Shown here in pieces: positions 11,312-21,034 of a stretch of DNA of 64,000 bases. Origin of the DNA: Trichomonas vaginalis G3. Taxonomy: Eukaryota; Parabasalia; Trichomonadida; Trichomonadidae. The translations under genes were made by a program, and so were the position numbers. Below the pieces are notes generated by a model, which was not told the DNA's origin, made no database searches, and saw nothing but the letters and a program-made list of their open reading frames with translations. The stretch covers positions 12,161,962 to 12,225,961 of the forward strand of contig NC_067208.1 of the NCBI RefSeq assembly GCF_026262505.1, in the 5' to 3' direction. Numbering within the stretch: the first letter of the stretch is position 1; every line of letters begins with the position of its first letter.

Positions 11312-11638
11312 ATGGCTGAGAATCTTATCCACTTCGAAGGTTCCCTTGATGAACTTAAGGCAAAGATTGCTGCTGCTACAGGTCTCATTGTTGTCAAGTT
11401 TGGCTCTACAACATGCATGCCTTGCAAGAGATTGAACCAAATGTTACCAAACATTGCTAAGGAGAATCAAGATGTCCAATTCTTGATGGTTGATATTGAT
11501 GATAAGGAAGATTTCCGTAATGCATACAAAATTTCTTCAGTTCCAACAGTTTTATACTACAAGGGAAATCAGAAGCTTGATGAAATCATTGGTCTCAAAA
11601 TCCCAGATCTCAAGGCCAAGATTGCCCAATACAAGTAA
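11312..11638 (+). CDS. Thioredoxin with CMPC active site
   Basis: 108 codons beginning MAENLIHFEGSLDELK. Full-length thioredoxin fold: a beta strand (LIVVKFGSTTCMPCKRLN) carrying the CxxC pair at about residues 36-39, the FLMVDIDD strand, and the cis-proline stretch ISSVPTVLYYKG. It would reduce disulfides in the cytosol together with thioredoxin reductase, as known for the trichomonad peroxiredoxin pathway. The active site is CMPC rather than the usual WCGPC, with Thr in place of the Trp before the first Cys. This should alter redox potential or partner choice (inference). The frame stays open upstream to a GTG, but the initiator places transcription start just before this ATG, so a hydrogenosomal presequence is unlikely. 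Confidence 0.92.
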   Translation: MAENLIHFEGSLDELKAKIAAATGLIVVKFGSTTCMPCKRLNQMLPNIAKENQDVQFLMVDIDDKEDFRNAYKISSVPTVLYYKGNQKLDEIIGLKIPDLKAKIAQYK

Positions 11639-11772
11639 AATTACATGTTTTTCATTTTTAATATAAAAAAAAAATTTTATTTCATTTCTCACACGAAATA
11701 TACAGCAATTTCTAAAATAAACAAATATACTGCAAACTTTATATCTATAACAAACAAACAAATATATAAATT

Positions 11773-13482
11773 TTAAGAAGATTTGAGTAAAGTTTCTGTT
11801 AAACTATTGTCGTAATCGCAGGCATCATATATGCTAATTATTCTATGCAGTGTAAATCCGAAATTAACCATTTTATCAACAAAGGCTTTTTGACCAGGAT
11901 TCAAATTATTGTAAGTTTCTTTTGCAACTTTCGTAACTTCATCTTCGGTTTCTTTACTTGCTCTTTGTGAAAGGGAAGGCGAGTAAATTTGAGGCTGGAG
12001 TTCTTCAACGATACCATTACCTGACATTAATAAATTAACAGCTCTTTCAGGGTTGTAATTGCATCTCCTTAAAGCATTTTCTGAATATTTACGTTCAAAT
12101 CCCATTTCAGTTAGATTTGAAACAAGTTCCGAAAATTCAGGAGGATCTTTGTAAGAATTTGATGAAGATTGGCTTGGAGTAAATCTTGGTGGCTTTGGTG
12201 ACTCCGGTGGTGGCATTGGAGGCTTTGGTGACTCCATAAATTTATTTTTTGTATCAGAGTGCTTAACTTTTGACTTATGATGCTTATCAATATTGGATTC
12301 TGTTGACATTAACGGTTTGTTTTCTGTTGATTTCGGAAATTCAAATATAGGCATTTTAATTTCGGGCTTTTGACCAACAGACTTGGTATCGTTAATAGGA
12401 ATTTCAAGTTTCGCTTTAAGACTTGGGCTTGGGAGATTCTTCTTAGTTGTATCTGGTTTTTCATCAATAATCTTTTCTTTGGGAGATTCGTAAGGAGTTA
12501 TATTTTCAGGCTTTGAACTTGAAGAATCATTCTGGCTTGGATTTGAGATGTTTTGTTTAAATAATTTTTCCATATTATTATTCTTATTCTCAGATAGTTG
12601 ATTGACATTATCAGAACTTTCTAACGAAGGTTTTTCCTGTGGCATATTAACTTGAACTGAACTTAGTGCTGTAGGAGTTTCAGATTTGACGTTATCTTGC
12701 TTTTGATCGACATTTTCGGAATTTTCGGATTTTGAAGGCTGTACTTCATTAATTTGTTGATTTTGTTGGATTAATTCCTGAGGAATTAATGAATTTGAAA
12801 GAAATTCATCAGGCGGATCAGGAACGATTTCAATAGCCAGATCTGATAAATCTGAAGCATCTTCCTTTGAAGATACTTCTTCTTTAGCAGGTAGATTAGT
12901 TTCTTCTGATTTGACTTCAGTGCTTTCATTTTCTTTAGTCTTGTTTTGATTTTCTTCGTTTTCTTTTGATGCGTTTATATGTAGTAATAATGAATTTTGT
13001 GGATTTTCATAAACTAGATTATCATCAATTTGGTTTTCTTGAGATGCTGCAAGAGGAATAAACATATCATCATCTAAATCATTTTCATGTTCGGATTCTT
13101 TTTGATTTTGTAGCTGTTGTTTGGTATTGTTATTATTATTCTTATTAAAGTTGTTGGTATCATTCTGAAATGAAAATTCTTGAGTGGAAGAATTATTTAT
13201 ATCGAAGTTTTCAAGCGTTAATTTTTCGTATTCTGGATCATCGAATTTTATTTTGACTTTGATTATGGAAAGATTACCAGAAGGTTCAACATTATCAAAT
13301 TTGGAAAAAAGTACGTCGTTGGCTATAACATTGTTATTTGAATCAAAACATTTATATTTTCCATTTATACCACGCGTGGCTAATTCATTTTGAATTGATT
13401 GTAAGCATTCATCCTCGAAAACCATAAGTCTGTGCGTCCTTCCATATTGAGGAATATCAATAGTTAATAGATAATTTTTCAT
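11773..13482 (-). CDS. Ubiquitin-binding protein with UBL-like N-terminus and UBA domain
   Basis: 569 codons, convergent with the thioredoxin gene. Residues 1-80 look like a divergent ubiquitin-like fold (MKNYLLTIDIPQYGRTHRLM...). Residues about 90-440 are a low-complexity linker rich in Asn, Gln, Glu, Ser and Pro, with a PKPPMPPPESPKPP segment. Residues about 448-488 are a good UBA domain (LTEMGFERKYSENALRRC, NPERAVNLLMSG), and the last 45 residues (FVDKMVNFGFTLHRIISIYD) look like a second, weaker UBA. UBL plus UBA architecture is typical of proteasome shuttle factors (Rad23, Dsk2, Ddi1 types); no retropepsin domain is present. I infer a role in delivering or sensing ubiquitinated proteins, with the exact orthologue unresolved. 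Confidence 0.82.
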   Translation of the reverse strand: MKNYLLTIDIPQYGRTHRLMVFEDECLQSIQNELATRGINGKYKCFDSNNNVIANDVLFSKFDNVEPSGNLSIIKVKIKFDDPEYEKLTLENFDINNSSTQEFSFQNDTNNFNKNNNNNTKQQLQNQKESEHENDLDDDMFIPLAASQENQIDDNLVYENPQNSLLLHINASKENEENQNKTKENESTEVKSEETNLPAKEEVSSKEDASDLSDLAIEIVPDPPDEFLSNSLIPQELIQQNQQINEVQPSKSENSENVDQKQDNVKSETPTALSSVQVNMPQEKPSLESSDNVNQLSENKNNNMEKLFKQNISNPSQNDSSSSKPENITPYESPKEKIIDEKPDTTKKNLPSPSLKAKLEIPINDTKSVGQKPEIKMPIFEFPKSTENKPLMSTESNIDKHHKSKVKHSDTKNKFMESPKPPMPPPESPKPPRFTPSQSSSNSYKDPPEFSELVSNLTEMGFERKYSENALRRCNYNPERAVNLLMSGNGIVEELQPQIYSPSLSQRASKETEDEVTKVAKETYNNLNPGQKAFVDKMVNFGFTLHRIISIYDACDYDNSLTETLLKSS

Positions 13483-13902
13483 TCTTTTAAACTAAGATTG
13501 AATAGTTTACAAAAATAATCTAATTTCAAGATATCTTGTATATAATAAACGGAAAGATAAACTAGTTCAATTTATCTTTTAAACGTACAATTTAGTCACT
13601 TTTGACTCAAACGAAAATATATCACACATAATTAATAATATTTTTTTTATTTTCAAAAAGGAACTCTTTATGGGCCTTGAAAATACGCCATAGTTTACAA
13701 AAAAATACGTTATTTACACCCTGAGTCTTCTTCTAGAGATCTTTTTTAGATTTTGAAACAATCAAAAGATAGAGTATGATCAATGTATGCTATATTTAAG
13801 TTTATTCATAAAAATATCAATTCTATCATAGAGAAAAAGTATATTTAAGTTCATAAAATTGAATAGTTGTAAACTAAGGCAGTGCACCCTTAAGTTAAAA
13901 AA
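13483..13902. other. Divergent spacer ending in a GTGCACCCTTAA 12-mer
   Basis: A+T-rich spacer between the divergent UBA and ankyrin genes. The 12-mer GTGCACCCTTAA lies at 13882-13893, 9 bases before the ankyrin ATG. The same 12-mer stands 3 bases before the ATG of the ankyrin gene at 56221. It may be a shared promoter or the end of a repeat inserted upstream of both. Confidence 0.4.
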
Positions 13903-14946
13903 ATGATTTATGACTATGCTAAACCATATTCGGACTTTAATGGAGCATTTGAAAAGCTTTTTCATATAAAATTCAATGATTCTGTTGAAGACATGCACAA
14001 TATCATCACAAATGTTTTAATTTCGAAATATCAAATTACCAAAAACCAACTGTCACAGATCATTTTAAAAGCATTTCGATATAATTATGTATCAGGAGAA
14101 AATTATATAAAAATTTTCAAGAATATTGGCTTTGATAACAAACTTTCGGATTTAACATTCCCATTGGAGGGTTCAGTCGAATTTATTGTTATGCACGATC
14201 AAATTGATAAGTTTAAGGAATATATTTCACAAAGAGAGCTTAAAAATGATATTTTTTTAGAAATTCCTGATTTGAATTCAGGCTTCCGTTTCAAGTTATC
14301 ATTAATAGAAACATGCGCATATTTTGGATCCGTAAACATTTTCTTTTTCTTAATTTCAAACCAAAATTATACAATATCAGAAAGATGTCTACAATTTTCT
14401 TTATTTGGTAGAAATACTGACATTATAAATGAATGTTTAAAGGGAAATAAAATGGATAAAGATTGCCTCAGAGACATTGTATGTTCACATAACAACGAAA
14501 TGCTTGAATACGTTTTAGAAAGAAATATTTTTACATATAAAGATTTCGAAGGAGAAAACTCCAATTCAGCAGCTATTTACGAAGATATTATCAAGTACCA
14601 AAACCTGAAAGCTGTGTTTATTCTTTTCGAAAGAGAGAAAAAATTCATAGTTCCATGGTGTGCTGCATTTCCTCAAACAATAGATATTCTCAAAAATGAA
14701 AAACTTCCTGATAAAATTGATTTTAAGAAAAGAAATATTCTACAATACGCATGCATGTCACAAAATTCCGATATCTTCAAATTTTTATTAAACTCAGTTG
14801 ATAAAATTGATGTCAATTATCGTGATGTAGATAAAATGACAGCTCTTCATTTCGCCGCAATGTATAATAATATAGATGCAGCAAGAATTCTTATTTCTCA
14901 TGGAGCTGATGTAAATGCTAAAATATTCTTTTTCATTTCATACTAA
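13903..14946 (+). CDS. Ankyrin-repeat protein with DUF3447-like N-terminus (3' end replaced by satellite)
   Basis: 347 codons from ATG. Residues 1-250 resemble the trichomonad DUF3447-type region that precedes ankyrin repeats (SLIETCAYFGSVNIFFFLIS and similar helix pairs). Residues about 262-342 hold clear ankyrin units (RNILQYACMSQNSDIFKFLL, MTALHFAAMYNNIDAARILI, SHGADVNAK). The frame then reads straight into a 37-bp satellite (KIFFFISY, stop), and further ankyrin units lie downstream between satellite blocks, so the present product is truncated. Ankyrin proteins bind other proteins; no partner is apparent. A GTGCACCCTTAA motif precedes the start. Confidence 0.7.
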   Translation: MIYDYAKPYSDFNGAFEKLFHIKFNDSVEDMHNIITNVLISKYQITKNQLSQIILKAFRYNYVSGENYIKIFKNIGFDNKLSDLTFPLEGSVEFIVMHDQIDKFKEYISQRELKNDIFLEIPDLNSGFRFKLSLIETCAYFGSVNIFFFLISNQNYTISERCLQFSLFGRNTDIINECLKGNKMDKDCLRDIVCSHNNEMLEYVLERNIFTYKDFEGENSNSAAIYEDIIKYQNLKAVFILFEREKKFIVPWCAAFPQTIDILKNEKLPDKIDFKKRNILQYACMSQNSDIFKFLLNSVDKIDVNYRDVDKMTALHFAAMYNNIDAARILISHGADVNAKIFFFISY

Positions 14947-15770
14947 TCATTATTAAATGGCATTCTCTTTCATTTCATGTCAATCATTATTAAATGAAAT
15001 ATATTTTGAAATATTGAAACACCACTTTCTATTGCTATTAAGCAAAAGTCGATAGACATAGTTAAATTCTTAGTTGATCATGGCTCTGATGTCAATACTA
15101 AACTTATTTTATTTTGTTTCATATCAATCATTAACATATTACATTCTCTTTCATTTCATATCAATCATTTTTATATAAAATTCTCTTTTATTTCATATCA
15201 ATCATTTTTATATTACATTCTCTTTCATTTCATACTAATCATTAACATATTACATTCTCTTTCATTTCATTTCAATCATTATTATATTACATTCTCTTTC
15301 ATTTCATGTCAATCATTTCTATGTTACATTCTCTTTCATTTCATGTCAATCATTATTAAATGAAATATATTTTGAAATATTGAAACACCACTTTCTATTG
15401 CTATTAAGCAAAAGTCGATAGACATAGTTAAATTCTTAGTTGATCATGGCTCTGATGTCAATACTAAACTTATTTTATTTTGTTTCATATCAATCATTAA
15501 CATATTACATTCTCTTTCATTTCATATCAATCATTTTTATATTACATTCTCTTTCATTTCATACTAATCATTATTATATGGCATTGTCTTTCATTTCATT
15601 TCAATCATTTTTATATTACATTCTCTTTCATTTCATACTAATCATTATTATATGGCATTGTCTTTCATTTCATTTCAATCATTATTATATGGCATTCTCT
15701 TTCGTTTCATGTCAATCATTATTATATAGCATTCTCTTTCGTTTCATATCAATCATATTTATATGAAATA
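14935..15770. repeat. 37-bp satellite blocks inside the ankyrin gene
   Basis: The repeat unit of about 37 bp has the core CTCTTTCATTTCATATCAAT plus CATT and a variable A+T tail. Blocks lie at about 14935-15012, 15114-15375 and 15478-15770, with a further degenerate block at about 15997-16120. The sequence CTTTCATTTCATRYCAATCA recurs nearly unchanged. Units vary in the tail (TTATATTAC, TTATATGGC, TTAAATGAA). The period is not a multiple of three. One strand happens to stay open for 108 codons, which I treat as a by-product of the repeat. Confidence 0.8.
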
Positions 15771-16234
15771 TATTCAAAATATATTAGTCACTTTTTGAGA
15801 GGAGGGACGACGATTAAAAAGTGAATATATATATTTTAATAGTTGCTTGATACTTTTTCGGGCTTATTTATAAGCCCGTAAAAAGTGTCACAACTATTTT
15901 GATATATTGAAACTCCACTTATTATTGCAATTTATAAAAATTCGATTGAACTTGTTAAATTTTTGATCGAACGTGGTGCTGATATCAATGCTAAACTCAC
16001 TCAATTTCATTTCATATCAATTATTATTGTATGAAATTCTTTTTCATTTCGTGTCAATCATTATTATAAAACTTTCTCTTTAATTTCATACCTATCAATA
16101 TCATATGGAATATATTTTGTAATATTGAAACTCCACTTTCTGTTGCCACTACACATTCATTTCTTAATCATTCGAATGATATTGTAAAATTCTTCGTTGA
16201 TCATGGTGTTACAACAAAATCTATTTCTGATTAA
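14947..16234 (+). pseudogene. Ankyrin units separated by satellite blocks
   Basis: Four ankyrin-coding pieces continue the gene upstream: about 15013-15113, 15379-15477, 15905-15996 and 16124-16234. Each begins just before ETPL.IAI and ends after DVN(T/A)K, that is, at the same phase of the ankyrin unit. Between them lie 37-bp satellite blocks or, once, a hairpin-bearing insert. The last piece ends with a stop at 16232. The first two are almost identical, so unit plus satellite were duplicated together. The blocks have no trichomonad intron signals (GTAYGT, ACTAACACACAG), so I read this as a decayed or expanded repeat gene and not a spliced one. Confidence 0.6.
15787..15903. repeat. Hairpin-bearing insert between ankyrin pieces
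   Basis: A short non-satellite block sits where a satellite would be expected. It contains a strong stem-loop at about 15852-15886 (stem ACTTTTT.CGGGCTTAT with ATAAGCCCG.AAAAAGT, one bulged base) and outer GTCACTTTTT / AAAAAGTG echoes. It could be a tiny foldback element or a structured terminator; origin unknown. Confidence 0.45.
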
Positions 16235-17215
16235 TGGCACAAAATATTATATATATTTTGTAATCTAATTCGTTGTAATAACATAACATCATGAACCAAA
16301 TATTTAGAAGCTATTCGACTTAGACGGAAAACAAAAATTCTGAATAAAGAATATATTTCATGACTCATTCGGATATAGATATTATATTCATTATTTAATT
16401 GAAACTTAATTATTGGATGAATACGTTTTTACGATAAGTGTCAGAATCTTAAAGTGAATAATATAACTTTTTTATGAAAATTTGTTTTAATTTTAGTTGA
16501 ATAGCATATGAAAATCCTCACTTTTTGCCACTTATCGTAGACAATTGAGAAGTTTACAATACTTAACTCTTGATAATGAAGTTTTTCAATTTATGAAAGA
16601 ACATTGAGGAAAAAATTGTGTGAAGAAATATTTACCAAGAACATTATAAGATTCTAGACACCAATGGTTTGGGAAAATACAATTTTATACTTATGTGGAT
16701 ATTATTTTGCTTAAAAATTTAAGAATAATCGTATTTTGCTTAAAAATTTAAGAATAATCGTATTATTTTTCAGAATGGAGTTAGAACATAGAATTCATAA
16801 CTTAAGCTCCTTATATGAATCTAAGAATATGTGTACAAATAGTTTATTCGTATTCATGTCCGTAAGAGTCGAATAGCTTCTAAATATATATAAAATATTT
16901 TTCGCTTTTACTTCAATTTTTTGAAAATTAACTCAAGCTTTCAAATAGGATATTTAAGTATAATTATATGCAATAATAGTTAATAATTTTCTCTCACTCT
17001 CAGTGAAGGCACCATTAGCATTAGAAATGTAAACCATTCAAAAATTGACAAGTACGCCTTTTGATTCGCAGTTTATTAATTTTACTAAATATAAGTATTA
17101 TATTTTAATTCGATATTATGTATAACATTGTTATACATAAGAGTTACGCCTAATTTAGACAAACACAAATATATTTAAAGCTCATGAGTATAAAATAAAC
17201 TAAAAAATAAATGAT
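16235..17215. other. Spacer with inverted-repeat units, no gene
   Basis: No coding region. It is largely made of a 590-bp inverted-repeat unit (separate entry). After it, 16985-17075 shares TTTTCTCTCACT.TCAGTGAA and GCCTTTT.ATTCGCA with 54963-55010, so this is a dispersed repeat family. Confidence 0.5.
16300..16887. repeat. Inverted-repeat element, about 590 bp, with nested smaller inverted repeat
   Basis: The left end ATATTTAGAAGCTATTCGAC (16300-16319) and the right end, its reverse complement at 16868-16887, bound the unit; matching continues imperfectly inward. Inside, TACGATAAGTG near 16430 and CACTTATCGTA near 16540 form a second inverted pair about 120 bp apart, and a 29-bp unit (ATTTTGCTTAAAAATTTAAG...) is tandemly doubled at about 16703-16761. 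No open frame. Most like a miniature inverted-repeat transposon carrying a smaller one. Confidence 0.5.
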
Positions 17216-18529
17216 TTAGTAAGTACCAACTATTGTTAGATAATCTCTTACTATGCCTTTTGCATGAGTAAGTAAAGTGTTTCCATGTGAATCCATGACA
17301 TATCTATTAGCATCTGCAGCCATAAGTTGCTTAACAACTTTAATATGATTTTTATATACTGCATAGAAAAGAGGAGTCCATCCAATCAAGTTTGATGCTT
17401 CAAGATTTGCCCCAACAGAAATTAGATACTTGACTAATTCATGATGGCCATTATATGCTGCACAAATGAGTGGAGTCCATCCACGAAAATTCATTGTTTC
17501 CATGCCACAGCCAATTTCAATAATGTATCTAACTAGTCTTATATTGCCTTTTTCTGATGCCAAGTGAAGAATATTTCTACCATCAACACCTCGCTTTTCA
17601 TGGAGTCCTGCTTCACATGCCTTATAAATCATATTTTGATTGCCAACTTCAGCAAGTTCATCAATGAATTCGTAGATTGCCAGAATATCTTGGGATTTAG
17701 TGAATTCTGCAGAATTTTCGAACTAAGTGATATAGTTTTGTTTGACTGTATTTTGATTTGCATTGAGAAAGAAGAGCTTTGAAGTCTTTTGAGTTTAGAT
17801 CTACTTTCGATAAAATAAAACGAATTTTTTCTTCATCAACAATATCAAAAACGGCTTCTTGCTTGATGATTTTATGTATATTGTCCGCAATAAAAACAAG
17901 ACCTCCAATAAAACCTTCTCTTATATTTATTTTTTCATAATTCCAAATTCTAGCAATAAAACCTTCTCTCAAAGAAATTTTTATTGTTTCATACATCCAA
18001 TTTCTAGTACCATGAGAAAGAAGCAGTTCAAGGACTCTTGAATTTTGATGGGCTATCACAAAAGCAGTTTTTCCGTTTTTATCTTTAATATAAGTTTTTG
18101 CTCCGTGAGACATAAGGACTTTTACCGTTTTCAAAAAACCCCAATTTTGCTGCTATATGAAGGGCAGTTTCTCCATTTTCATCTTGCAAATTGACGTCCA
18201 CCCCATTAGAAATAAGATATTCAACGATTTCACCCGGAAATCCGACGGTTGTTTAAGAGTATGCACTTTTGGCACCTACTCTCATTTTTATTAATTTCAA
18301 AAATGATTCTGCGTAGTGATTTTTAAATTTCATATTGAATAACAACATGTGAACTACTTCTTTGGGAGAACATACTTTTGAATCAAACAATTGATTTTTA
18401 ATGTTTTTGTAAATTAATTTTAATTCGTCATCATTTTCTGTTTTTAATATATATTGAATCGAAAACTTCGCAATAATGCAGGAAAATACTCAAAAACTCG
18501 ATATATTGGATTTGAGGCTTAGTTTCCAT
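17216..18529 (-). pseudogene. Broken chimeric ankyrin-repeat gene
   Basis: The region reads leftwards from an ATG at 18529 (METKPQIQYIEFLSIF). The first part looks like a DUF3447-type N-terminus, shifted out of frame after about 30 codons and stopped again near 18250. Ankyrin units follow (YLISNGVDVNLQDENGETAL near 18190; KDKNGKTAFVIAHQNSRVLE near 18070). At about 18000 it passes in frame into a second type of N-terminal domain (YETIKISLREGFIARIWNYE, then KDFKALLSQCKSKYSQTKLY) that normally begins a separate ankyrin gene, then a stop at 17697. A last open part (17632-17216) carries about four ankyrin units. It looks like a fusion of two ankyrin genes, now with several frame breaks. The segment REGFI is locally duplicated. 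Confidence 0.65.
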
Positions 18530-19219
18530 AGCTTTACAACAAATGAATTCTTTTCCATTTTTTCAATTTATTACTCAAATTTTGTGATGTATTCAAGATA
18601 AAAATAAAAATTTTTATTGAAAAAATACATAAAGAATAACATCTTATTTACACATTTTGAATTGAAAATTCAAAAAGTGTTTTAAAGGTGGTAAATTTAA
18701 ATTAAAGAAGGTGATATTATACATGAAAAATTGGTAGTATATCTCTCATTTTATTTTATAAAATCTTTTTCCTTCAGATTTTACTTAGTTTAGTCGATTC
18801 ATATATCGAATAAATCAGTTAAAAAAAGTAAAAATTTAAAAGAATCAAAAATGACAAAAATACCAATGCATTTTCCCTAAAATTGACTGATAGTTTTTTA
18901 TGTACTTTCATGCAAACATTGTTTGCAAGCATGCATTTGAGCTATATTCAAAATTTGGGGCATATGACCTCATCCAAGGTAATATTTTGGATAGGAAATG
19001 AGAACATAGACTGATCTTTACTTTGTGAGAGCACGTGTATTAATGGATTTTGGATTTTATAGTAGATAAACAATTTTTGGAATAGATAAAGGTAGATTTA
19101 CGAATACAAAACGTTTTGATTGTTTCCATGCAAGAAATTTATTGATTATGTCTAAAGATCATTTTATTTAATTCTAATAATAATAAAATCATAAAAAAAT
19201 AAAAATTATTTTAAAACAA
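18530..19219. other. Intergenic, no gene seen
   Basis: A+T-rich spacer upstream of the broken ankyrin gene and downstream of the coiled-coil gene. There is a small palindrome around GCAAACATTGTTTGC (about 18913). Nothing else supported. Confidence 0.45.
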
Positions 19220-21034
19220 TCAATGGAGTTGTTCGTCAAACGGTGTTCTGTCATCCAACTGCTTCTGGAGTGAGTCAGCGAGTTCGTTCATCTGTTTCAT
19301 TAAGTTTGCATGAGTGTTTCTGACTTCTTCCATTTCATCTGCTGCATCCCTGATCATTTGGATTCTAAGTTGCAAGTTTTCATTGACTTGAGCAACTTTA
19401 GTCTCAAGATTTGTAACAGTAGAAAGAGTATTCGTTGTACTTTCGTTTTGTTTGTCGATTGTCTCTCTGAGTCTCTTCAAAGAGTTCTCATTGTCCTGTT
19501 TATTCTTCTCGAGCTCTCCAAGTCTCTTATTAATGGCGTCAAGTCTTGTTTGGAGCCTCTTTTGTTCGTCATCTGCTTGTCTGATGTCGGATTCGAGCTC
19601 TTCGGACTTTCCATTGCCATTAGTAATCTCCTGGAGTAAGTTCTTGTTGTTCTCTTTGATGGTTGCGAGTTCTTCTGTCTTCTGCTGGATTTTATTGAGA
19701 AGATCTTCAAGGGCTGCCTTGTTTTGAGTGAGATTGTTGCTGTTGTTCTCAACCTTGTTTGTAACATCGGCCAATGTTTGGTTGTTCTGCTCTTGTTTCG
19801 TCTGATTTTCGGAAATGTCCTTGAGAAGCTGTTCGAGTTTGGCACTGAGCTCTGTAATCTTGGTTTCCTTGTCTTTGACGTCGTCTGTAAGAGTTTGGAG
19901 TTCTTTTTCGTGTGTGGAAATTTCGGTTTCGAGATTTATCTTTGTTTGAGAGATATCAGCGTTCTTTTGCTGGATTGTAGATTTCTGTTGCTCGAACTGG
20001 ACCTTTTCTTTCTCAATTTTGTCGTCAAGCTGCTTCTTCATCGCATCTAATTCGCTAACAATGTTTTCGTACGATTTGATGCCGAAAGAAGCGAGAATAT
20101 CTGAAGCTACTGACTTCTTCTTCTCAAGTGTCTCATGAACTCCCCTTGCAATTGCGTCAATTGCTGTGGCATTAATACTATCTCGGTCAATTTGAGCGAA
20201 TACCTCTTTGTAGACATCCTCGATCGACTGTTGTGGCCTCTGTGGTGCGGATTCCGCTGGAGCGGCTGGAGATTCAGCTGCTGGCTCAACTTGCTTCGAA
20301 CTGAGCTGAGCTGTAAGTTTCATGTTCTCGTCCTTGAGCTGGCTGATCTCATTAGCATAAATCATGAGGTTCTGACGATTTTGCTCTTCGACCATTCTGA
20401 TTTTTTCAGATTTCAATTCGAGGTCGAGTTTGACGTTTTGGAGCTCTGTGTAGACGGCCTCGACGTTGCGGCCCTTACTCTTGGCAAGAGCACCGTTTTC
20501 GGCTTGAAGCTTGTCAATTCTTTCTTCTAACTCATGAACCATTTGTTCTCTGCTTGTAACACGGCTGCGGAGGTCATCAATGTTCTTTCTGTGTTGCTCA
20601 ACTGTCTTTGAAAGTCTTGTTTCAAGCTCACTTCTGAGATTTTGCTCATCTGTAAGCATTGTGTTCAAAGATGTATTCAAAGCTTCGAGTTTTGGTATTG
20701 CTGAGCTAGATTTCGCCTTGTATTCTTCAAACTCGTTAACTAAATTGATATGTTTTTCAACAAGTGAACGATAAGCAGGATTTCCAATGATTGAGCGATC
20801 TGCGTTGATGTTAGTTTGTTGGATAAGCTTTTCTGCTTCCTTTATATCTGATACTTGTTGAAGATAAGCAACGGCAGAAAGATAAAACTGTGCATCACCA
20901 TGAGAAAATAGGTTATTTACGAGTGTTTTCGCTTCCTCTGCCTCGGGTTGTGGCTTTTCAGCACTTACAATACCATTGTAGGCAAGAAAGAACTCTCTAA
21001 TATGCTTGATTGCATCGCCAATCGAATCACACAT
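19220..21034 (-). CDS. Coiled-coil protein, 604 aa
   Basis: One open frame from ATG. Residues 1-75 are a compact non-coiled head (MCDSIGDAIKHIREFFLAYN...); from about residue 75 almost to the end it is continuous heptad-rich coiled coil with many E, K, Q and L, broken by a short Ala/Pro/Ser hinge (AAESPAAPAESAPQRPQQS) near residues 250-270. The last residues are DDRTPFDEQLH. The codons are noticeably richer in G+C than the neighbours, a frequent sign of a well-expressed trichomonad gene. Likely a structural, cytoskeleton- or vesicle-tethering protein. General myosin-tail or SMC-like similarity is expected from any coiled coil and is not evidence of orthology. Confidence 0.85.
   Translation of the reverse strand: MCDSIGDAIKHIREFFLAYNGIVSAEKPQPEAEEAKTLVNNLFSHGDAQFYLSAVAYLQQVSDIKEAEKLIQQTNINADRSIIGNPAYRSLVEKHINLVNEFEEYKAKSSSAIPKLEALNTSLNTMLTDEQNLRSELETRLSKTVEQHRKNIDDLRSRVTSREQMVHELEERIDKLQAENGALAKSKGRNVEAVYTELQNVKLDLELKSEKIRMVEEQNRQNLMIYANEISQLKDENMKLTAQLSSKQVEPAAESPAAPAESAPQRPQQSIEDVYKEVFAQIDRDSINATAIDAIARGVHETLEKKKSVASDILASFGIKSYENIVSELDAMKKQLDDKIEKEKVQFEQQKSTIQQKNADISQTKINLETEISTHEKELQTLTDDVKDKETKITELSAKLEQLLKDISENQTKQEQNNQTLADVTNKVENNSNNLTQNKAALEDLLNKIQQKTEELATIKENNKNLLQEITNGNGKSEELESDIRQADDEQKRLQTRLDAINKRLGELEKNKQDNENSLKRLRETIDKQNESTTNTLSTVTNLETKVAQVNENLQLRIQMIRDAADEMEEVRNTHANLMKQMNELADSLQKQLDDRTPFDEQLH

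Noticed and set aside
15440-15766. 108-codon open frame rich in F, S, L, H and I
   Set aside because: It is a translation of the 37-bp satellite and has no independent coding signal.
14935-16125. Satellite blocks as spliceosomal introns
   Set aside because: No trichomonad intron consensus (GTAYGT start, ACTAACACACAG end) at the edges, and the block lengths vary.
19310-20774. Several long plus-strand frames opposite the coiled-coil gene
   Set aside because: They are antisense shadows of the heptad-rich codons of the 604-aa protein; hydrophobic, low complexity and without domains.
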